NCBI RefSeq assembly: GCF_022374895.2
Contig: NZ_CP092423.2
Location: forward strand, 2,108,001 to 2,172,000
From: Mycobacterium lentiflavum
GTDB lineage: Bacteria > Actinomycetota > Actinomycetes > Mycobacteriales > Mycobacteriaceae
DNA length: 64,000 nt
Reading direction: 5' to 3'
Shown: positions 60,319 to 64,000 of the stretch, one piece after another
Layout: each line of letters begins with the position of its first letter
How positions within the stretch are numbered: position 1 is the stretch's first letter
The notes under the pieces: model-generated
The model's database searches: none
The model's input: the letters and a program-made list of their open reading frames with translations, nothing else
Told to the model about the DNA's origin: nothing
Program-made: the position numbers and the translations under genes

Positions 60319-61384
60319 CCGGACCGGGGCGCCCCGGCTAATCCAGGGCCGCGCGGGCATCACGATTGGTGTCTTCGTCACGGTGGCTGTGTTCGTCGTA
60401 GGGCTGCTCTGGGCGAAGTGGACGCCATACCTCGCCAAAGCGTTGCGGGCGCAGCGGACTCATCACTGGTCGGGGTCGAACATCCTCGCGGTCGGCGGCG
60501 TGCGTGCCGGGGATGCCCCGACCTGGCATGCCGGCACGACCTTCTTTCATGCGTACTTTGCCTCGATTTGGCCGGCGTTAGTGGTGGCAATGCTGATCAG
60601 CGCGTCGGTTCAGGCGTTGGTGCCGCGAGCGTGGTTGCCGCGTGTGTTGAACCGGCGCGGGCTGATCTCGAGTGCGCTGGCCGGGGGAGTCGCGAGCATG
60701 CCATCGATGATGTGTACGTGCTGTGCTGCGCCGGTCGCTGTCACGTTGCGGCGCACCGGCGTCACGCGCGCCGCCGCCATCGCCTACTGGCTGGGAAACC
60801 CATTACTGAATCCCGCGGTACTCGTCTTCTTGTTCTTCGTCGCGCCCTGGCAATGGACGTTGACCAGGGCGCTCGTCGGTATCGCGACGGTAATCTGCGT
60901 GGCTGTGTCGGTGGGTTTGGTCACCGGCGCGCGGGGCGCTGGACCGCCCGCGGCCGAGGCGGTCACGTTTCCTGACGACGAGTCTGGCAGCCCTGCAAGC
61001 AGATTCGTGCGCTCCCTGCTCTGCCTGTGCCTGGTCCTGTTGCCGGAGTACGCGATCATGGTGCTGGTCGTCGGGGCGTGTCGGGGCTGGCTGGTGACGT
61101 TGACTCAACCGTCGCACCACGGTCTGCTGATCGTTGTGCTCGCGGCGATTGTCGGCACACTGCTCGTCATTCCGACGGCGGGCGAGATACCGATCCTGCA
61201 GAGCCTGGCGCTGCTGGGGGTTTCGTCGGGTCCGCTTGGTGCGCTCCTGATCACACTTCCCGCGGTCAGTGTCCCCGGCGTCGCGATGGTCGCCCGCAGC
61301 TTCGGATGGCGGGCCATCGCGACGGCCACGGGTGTGGTCGTCGCGATGGGGTTACTGGGCGCGGGTGTGCTGAGCGTGTTGTGA
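60311..61384 (+). CDS. Permease of the SO_0444/ArsP-like (DUF318) family
   Basis: A 357-residue membrane protein with eight to nine helices. ALAGGVASMPSMMCTCCAAPVAVTLRRTGV (about residues 122-151) carries the CTCCAAP motif with its paired cysteines, which recurs in metal- or organoarsenical-permease relatives. GNPLLNPAVLVF and IPTAGEIPILQSL are the matching helix-break motifs. The ATG at 60311 overlaps the end of the ligase gene. The transported species is unknown, possibly a soft-metal compound. Confidence 0.8.
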   Translation: MSDRTGAPRLIQGRAGITIGVFVTVAVFVVGLLWAKWTPYLAKALRAQRTHHWSGSNILAVGGVRAGDAPTWHAGTTFFHAYFASIWPALVVAMLISASVQALVPRAWLPRVLNRRGLISSALAGGVASMPSMMCTCCAAPVAVTLRRTGVTRAAAIAYWLGNPLLNPAVLVFLFFVAPWQWTLTRALVGIATVICVAVSVGLVTGARGAGPPAAEAVTFPDDESGSPASRFVRSLLCLCLVLLPEYAIMVLVVGACRGWLVTLTQPSHHGLLIVVLAAIVGTLLVIPTAGEIPILQSLALLGVSSGPLGALLITLPAVSVPGVAMVARSFGWRAIATATGVVVAMGLLGAGVLSVL

Positions 61385-61387
61385 GGC

Positions 61388-61612
61388 ATGACCTCAGTGG
61401 GCCTCCCTGGCCGCCGGGGGTGGCGGTACCCAATGTGCCTGTCGGGTCCAGGCGAGAGGGCGTCGCCTCGGTCGCGGTGCCCATTCCGACTCGTATGCCC
61501 GGCCTGCTCGCCCTCGATGCAGCCGCAGCAACGGCTCGACGGTGCGCAGCACGGGTCGGTGGCGGCCGCACTTGTCAAAGCGGCCAAGGAGATTGGCGAC
61601 CTGCTCGGCTGA
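61388..61612 (+). CDS. Possible small Cys-containing protein
   Basis: A 74-codon frame 3 bp after the permease stop. It contains CPFRLVCPACSPS, a possible zinc knuckle, and the end HGSVAAALVKAAKEIGDLLG reads like a real helix. The Arg/Pro-rich first half is less convincing. It may be a metal-binding partner of the permease; other frames are open too. Confidence 0.35.
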   Translation: MTSVGLPGRRGWRYPMCLSGPGERASPRSRCPFRLVCPACSPSMQPQQRLDGAQHGSVAAALVKAAKEIGDLLG

Positions 61613-61621
61613 GACGGCCGC

Positions 61622-62473
61622 TTAGCTAGCGAAACTTGGTGTCCGGTATGGGATTTCCGGTCGCAGGAAAACGTCGTTGAGGGTGACGGTGCGCAACCGG
61701 CGGGCCCGGATGATCTCCACCAGGTGCCCGTACACACGGGTGACGGGTGCGTGGTTGAGATGGCCGATCACGATGCTCTCTCGCGTGAAGTACTGGTCGG
61801 CCATCTTGACGATCTGGTCCTCGGAAAGCACGGCGGAATCCCGCAAGTCGCCATTCCAGAGCGTGGGTACCTGGTAACCGAGGTCGGCGGCCACCGCGTC
61901 GACCACGGCGCTGTGATGGCCGTACGGCGGCCGGAAGTACGGTGCGGCGTCCACGCCGTAGGTATTGCGCAAGAACACGTCCGTGCTGTTGAGCTCGTCG
62001 GCGATCTGCTTGGGCGACAGCTTCGTCAGGTCCGGATGCGTCCAGGTGTGGTTGGCCAGCTGAATCTGCCCGGATTCGACGAGCGGTCGAAGCAGCCGCG
62101 CGTTCTCCGTCCAGGACCTGAAGACGCCGGTGACGAAATAGGTGAGGCGCACGCCGGTGTCCTTGGCGAACTGTGTGTAGAGCCTTACCACATCGGTGTC
62201 GACCCCGTCATCGACCGTCCAGGCCAACAGATCTCCGTTGTTACCGGGTAGCTTGCTAAGAGCCGCGCCACCGGGCAGCGTCACCCGCGACGCCGGGTCG
62301 GGCGGGGGCAACAACTTGGGCGGCGGCGGGGCGACCGGGCTCGGTGCGGATCCGAGAACATCGGCGCGCGCGACCGTGTCCTTGGGGCCGTTGGCCGACG
62401 ACCACGAAATCCCCGTCACCGCAACGGTTGCCGCCACCGCGACCAAGAACCGCCGCCGGTCCAATTCGGTCAC
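61622..62473 (-). CDS. Tat-exported polysaccharide deacetylase
   Basis: A 283-residue exported enzyme. The N-terminus LDRRRFLVAVAATVAVTGISWS is a twin-arginine signal. The NodB domain has LLAWTVDDG (motif 1), ANHTWTHPDL (H-x3-H metal ligands), YFRPPYG (motif 3) and IVIGHLNH (catalytic His). All key residues are present, so it is likely active on peptidoglycan or an envelope sugar. A Pro-rich spacer follows the signal. AAGGAGTGCACAC precedes GTG 62473. Confidence 0.9.
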   Translation of the reverse strand: MTELDRRRFLVAVAATVAVTGISWSSANGPKDTVARADVLGSAPSPVAPPPPKLLPPPDPASRVTLPGGAALSKLPGNNGDLLAWTVDDGVDTDVVRLYTQFAKDTGVRLTYFVTGVFRSWTENARLLRPLVESGQIQLANHTWTHPDLTKLSPKQIADELNSTDVFLRNTYGVDAAPYFRPPYGHHSAVVDAVAADLGYQVPTLWNGDLRDSAVLSEDQIVKMADQYFTRESIVIGHLNHAPVTRVYGHLVEIIRARRLRTVTLNDVFLRPEIPYRTPSFAS

Positions 62474-62820
62474 GTGTGCACTCCTTGATCCAGTTCAGAC
62501 CTTTGCAAGGCTAAGCTGGCCGGCCCGGCAATCCCGCTCTTAATTGTCGAGTGTCGCCGGCAGATATGAACTTGTGACCTTCGGGGTTAGTCGGCTCGCA
62601 GCCGGGCGACCTCATGGCGCCAGGTGGCGTGGTGGTGAAGGCCGGCCCTAAATCGGGCAGGCCGTCCCCGGTCGGCGTCGTCGATGTCGTGCGGCGTGCC
62701 TCCGGCTGAGAGCCGCGATCGCGGGCTCCCAGTGCGGCGAGTTGCCGGCCGGGAAGCCGCCGTCGCCAAGCTATTTCGGCGCCGTCGACCGATTGATCGA
62801 CGAGCGCCTAGGACGAGAGC
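62474..62820. other. Intergenic region, no gene seen
   Basis: About 350 bp between the deacetylase and the EthR-like gene. A short minus-strand frame (62587-62769) ends with HHHATWRHEVARLRAD and may be the tail of a decayed gene. Nothing else recognisable. Confidence 0.4.
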
Positions 62821-63546
62821 CTAGGTCGCGCCGAGCGGGTAGTCGGCAAACGGAGTGGTGGCCCGTAGTGCCAGGGCGGCGTGCCCGGCAGTGGCGATGC
62901 CGTCTTCGTAAATGCTGGCCAGCCAGATGTGCACCAGCGTGTCGATCACCCGGTCTTCGGGGATCGCCGGTTCTTCGGAGGTGAACGTCGCGGCCATCAC
63001 CCGCTCGCTCAACATGTTGAGCGCGATGGACAGATCCTCGGCCGAGACGGTGTCCGGCGCGGCGCCGCGCTCACGTTCGGCCTTGATCGCGTTGGTGGTG
63101 AACGAGATCCACGTCTGCATCAGTGTCGACCACAACGCCCGGACCTCGGGGTTGGTGGACTTCGCCGAAGCGCCGGCCACGGCGACCGCCCGGTGCGATC
63201 CCGACACCTCGAAGAACGCCTCGATTCGGTCGCGCCACCGCGTCGCCGGGTCGCCGGTCAGTTTGGCGCGCAGCGCCTTGAGGGCCGCATGCGCCTTGGT
63301 GTTCATCTGGTCCAGCAACGACAACAGCACCGCATTTTTGGACGGGAAATAAAAGTAGAAGGTGGGCCGGGAGATGCCCGCGCCTTTCGCCAGATCGTCG
63401 ACGGAGAAGTCGGCTAATGGCCGCTCTTCCAAAAGCCGCTCTGCGGTGGCCAGAATCGCCTTCTCGCGGTCGTCTCCCGAGTGATGCGACGCACGACGGC
63501 CACGTGAGGCATGCGCATACCCGCTGTAGGCCGAGGGGTCGGACAC
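62821..63546 (-). CDS. EthR-like TetR-family regulator
   Basis: A 241-residue TetR protein closely resembling M. tuberculosis EthR: SGDDREKAILATAERLLEERPLADFSVDDLAKGAGISRPTFYFYFPSKNAVLLSLL, then LWSTLMQTWISFTTNAIKAERERGAAPDTV and VIDTLVHIWLASIYEDG are nearly the same. EthR represses the Baeyer-Villiger monooxygenase gene ethA. No ethA lies within this window, so it is a paralogue or has another target. The C-terminus is about 20 residues longer. GTG 63546 is chosen at the family start. Confidence 0.9.
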   Translation of the reverse strand: MSDPSAYSGYAHASRGRRASHHSGDDREKAILATAERLLEERPLADFSVDDLAKGAGISRPTFYFYFPSKNAVLLSLLDQMNTKAHAALKALRAKLTGDPATRWRDRIEAFFEVSGSHRAVAVAGASAKSTNPEVRALWSTLMQTWISFTTNAIKAERERGAAPDTVSAEDLSIALNMLSERVMAATFTSEEPAIPEDRVIDTLVHIWLASIYEDGIATAGHAALALRATTPFADYPLGAT

Positions 63547-63586
63547 GGCACATACCCTAGGGCTACATCGATATATGCCAGGGAAA

Positions 63587-63606
63587 TTGTTGATTAAAAC
63601 CAACAA
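63587..63606. promoter_or_regulatory. Inverted repeat upstream of the EthR-like gene
   Basis: TTGTTG and CAACAA flank an 8-bp AT-rich centre, 41 bp before the start. This AT-rich stretch is the probable promoter and autoregulatory site. Confidence 0.5.
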
Positions 63607-63705
63607 TAATGTCGATTAAGTTCAACACTTCTGCTCTATCGATTCATTCGTCGTCCGGCGAAAGGCGCAACAGCAAGGCGACGCAAACTACAAACTACCT
63701 CGCGA

Positions 63706-63725
63706 CTCGGGACTTCCGCCCCTAC
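63706..63725 (+). promoter_or_regulatory. DosR-like box
   Basis: CTCGGGACTTCCGCCCCTAC fits the left half of the DosR consensus (TTSGGGACTWWAGTCCCSAA) well, with GGGACT intact, and the right half partly. It lies about 60 bp before a DUF1876 gene, whose M. tuberculosis relative Rv1738 belongs to the DosR dormancy regulon. Confidence 0.6.
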
Positions 63726-63783
63726 TTCACACCTGACCGGCGATGGTCGCATCTATACATCGATCAACGGGACAGGACGACTG

Positions 63784-64000
63784 ATGATGACGCAAAGCAG
63801 CGACGACACCAAGAAGAGTTGCCGCATCGATGTGCTGATCGAAGAACACGAAGAGCGGACCCGGGCGAAGGCGCGATTGTCCTGGGCGGGCCGGAATTTC
63901 GTCGGGATTGGACTGGCGCGACTCGATCCCGCCGACGAGCCGGTGGCCCGGATCGGTGACGAACTCGCGATTGCGCGCGCCGTGTCCGACTTGGCGAATC
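63784..64000 (+). CDS. DUF1876 dormancy protein, Rv1738-like (cut by window end)
   Basis: The N-terminal 72 residues of a protein that continues beyond the window. IDVLIEEHEERTRAKARLSW, then FVGIGLARLDPADEPVARIGDELAIARAVSDL matches Rv1738 and other DUF1876 proteins, dimeric folds resembling ribosome-hibernation factors. ATG 63784 or 63787 is the start. The upstream DosR-like box suggests hypoxia induction. Confidence 0.88.
   Translation, partial: MMTQSSDDTKKSCRIDVLIEEHEERTRAKARLSWAGRNFVGIGLARLDPADEPVARIGDELAIARAVSDLAN

Noticed and set aside
58645..60438. A 597-codon minus-strand frame opposite the FadD19-like ligase
   Set aside because: Shadow of the ligase gene, which has full adenylation motifs.

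Overview
The window looks like chromosome from a slow-growing non-tuberculous Mycobacterium. It is GC-rich throughout, with many GTG starts and ATGA start/stop overlaps. Families largely confined to mycobacteria are present: MmpS/MmpL, an EspB-like ESX substrate, a PknD-type kinase with an NHL sensor, CmtR, EthR, a WS/DGAT acyltransferase, several FadD-type ligases, DUF732 and a DUF1876 dormancy protein. The species cannot be fixed from sequence alone.

Layout. 1-14.3 kb is ordinary chromosome: a lipoprotein; a CmtR/cation-efflux operon with a clear operator; a surface-glycolipid block (two glycosyltransferases, a GAP-type membrane protein, a deacetylase); a PknD-like kinase; GtrA; a VOC protein; and a three-gene WXG-like/alpha-beta hydrolase/lipoprotein operon. 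14.75-28.03 kb is an integrated element in the 3' end of tRNA-Val(GAC), bounded by a 30-bp direct repeat. It carries a tyrosine integrase of the phiRv2 type, two excisionase-like proteins, small regulators, an HNH nuclease, a minus-strand block of small accessory genes, and a head module (terminase, portal, scaffold-like protein, capsid, connector). No tail, protease or lysis genes were recognised. An IS1380-family element (16751-18433, TSD CTAA) sits inside it. 28.0-28.5 kb is a tRNA cluster (Val-GAC, Cys, Gly, Val-CAC). 28.5-37.04 kb lies between intact tRNA-Val(CAC) and a 22-bp copy of its 3' end, so it looks like a second, integrase-less island. It carries MmpS/MmpL and an MFS-cNMP-patatin fusion.

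37-64 kb returns to chromosome: three GAF-ANTAR regulators; a fatty acyl-AMP ligase; a WS/DGAT-like protein with a degenerate active-site motif; an orphan EspB-like gene behind a TetR regulator and twin operators; a fatty-acid/acyl-CoA block (enoyl-CoA hydratase, metallo-hydrolase, RidA, acyl-CoA ligase); LysR/SDR; a catalase-like protein; TSUP; an ATP-grasp-like carboxylate-amine ligase; STAS/TetR; DedA/SGNH; a FadD19-like ligase with a permease; a Tat-exported deacetylase; EthR; and a truncated DUF1876 gene behind a DosR-like box.

The most interesting part is the 13.3-kb head-only element. It combines matched integrase arm sites at both ends, a -1 frameshift at a canonical slippery heptamer inside the terminase Walker A motif, shared start-abutting leaders on portal and capsid, and a row of leaderless promoters on its accessory genes. 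Together these fit a capsid-forming phage satellite (or a decayed prophage). Paired with the second tRNA-Val island, they make this tRNA cluster a double integration hotspot.
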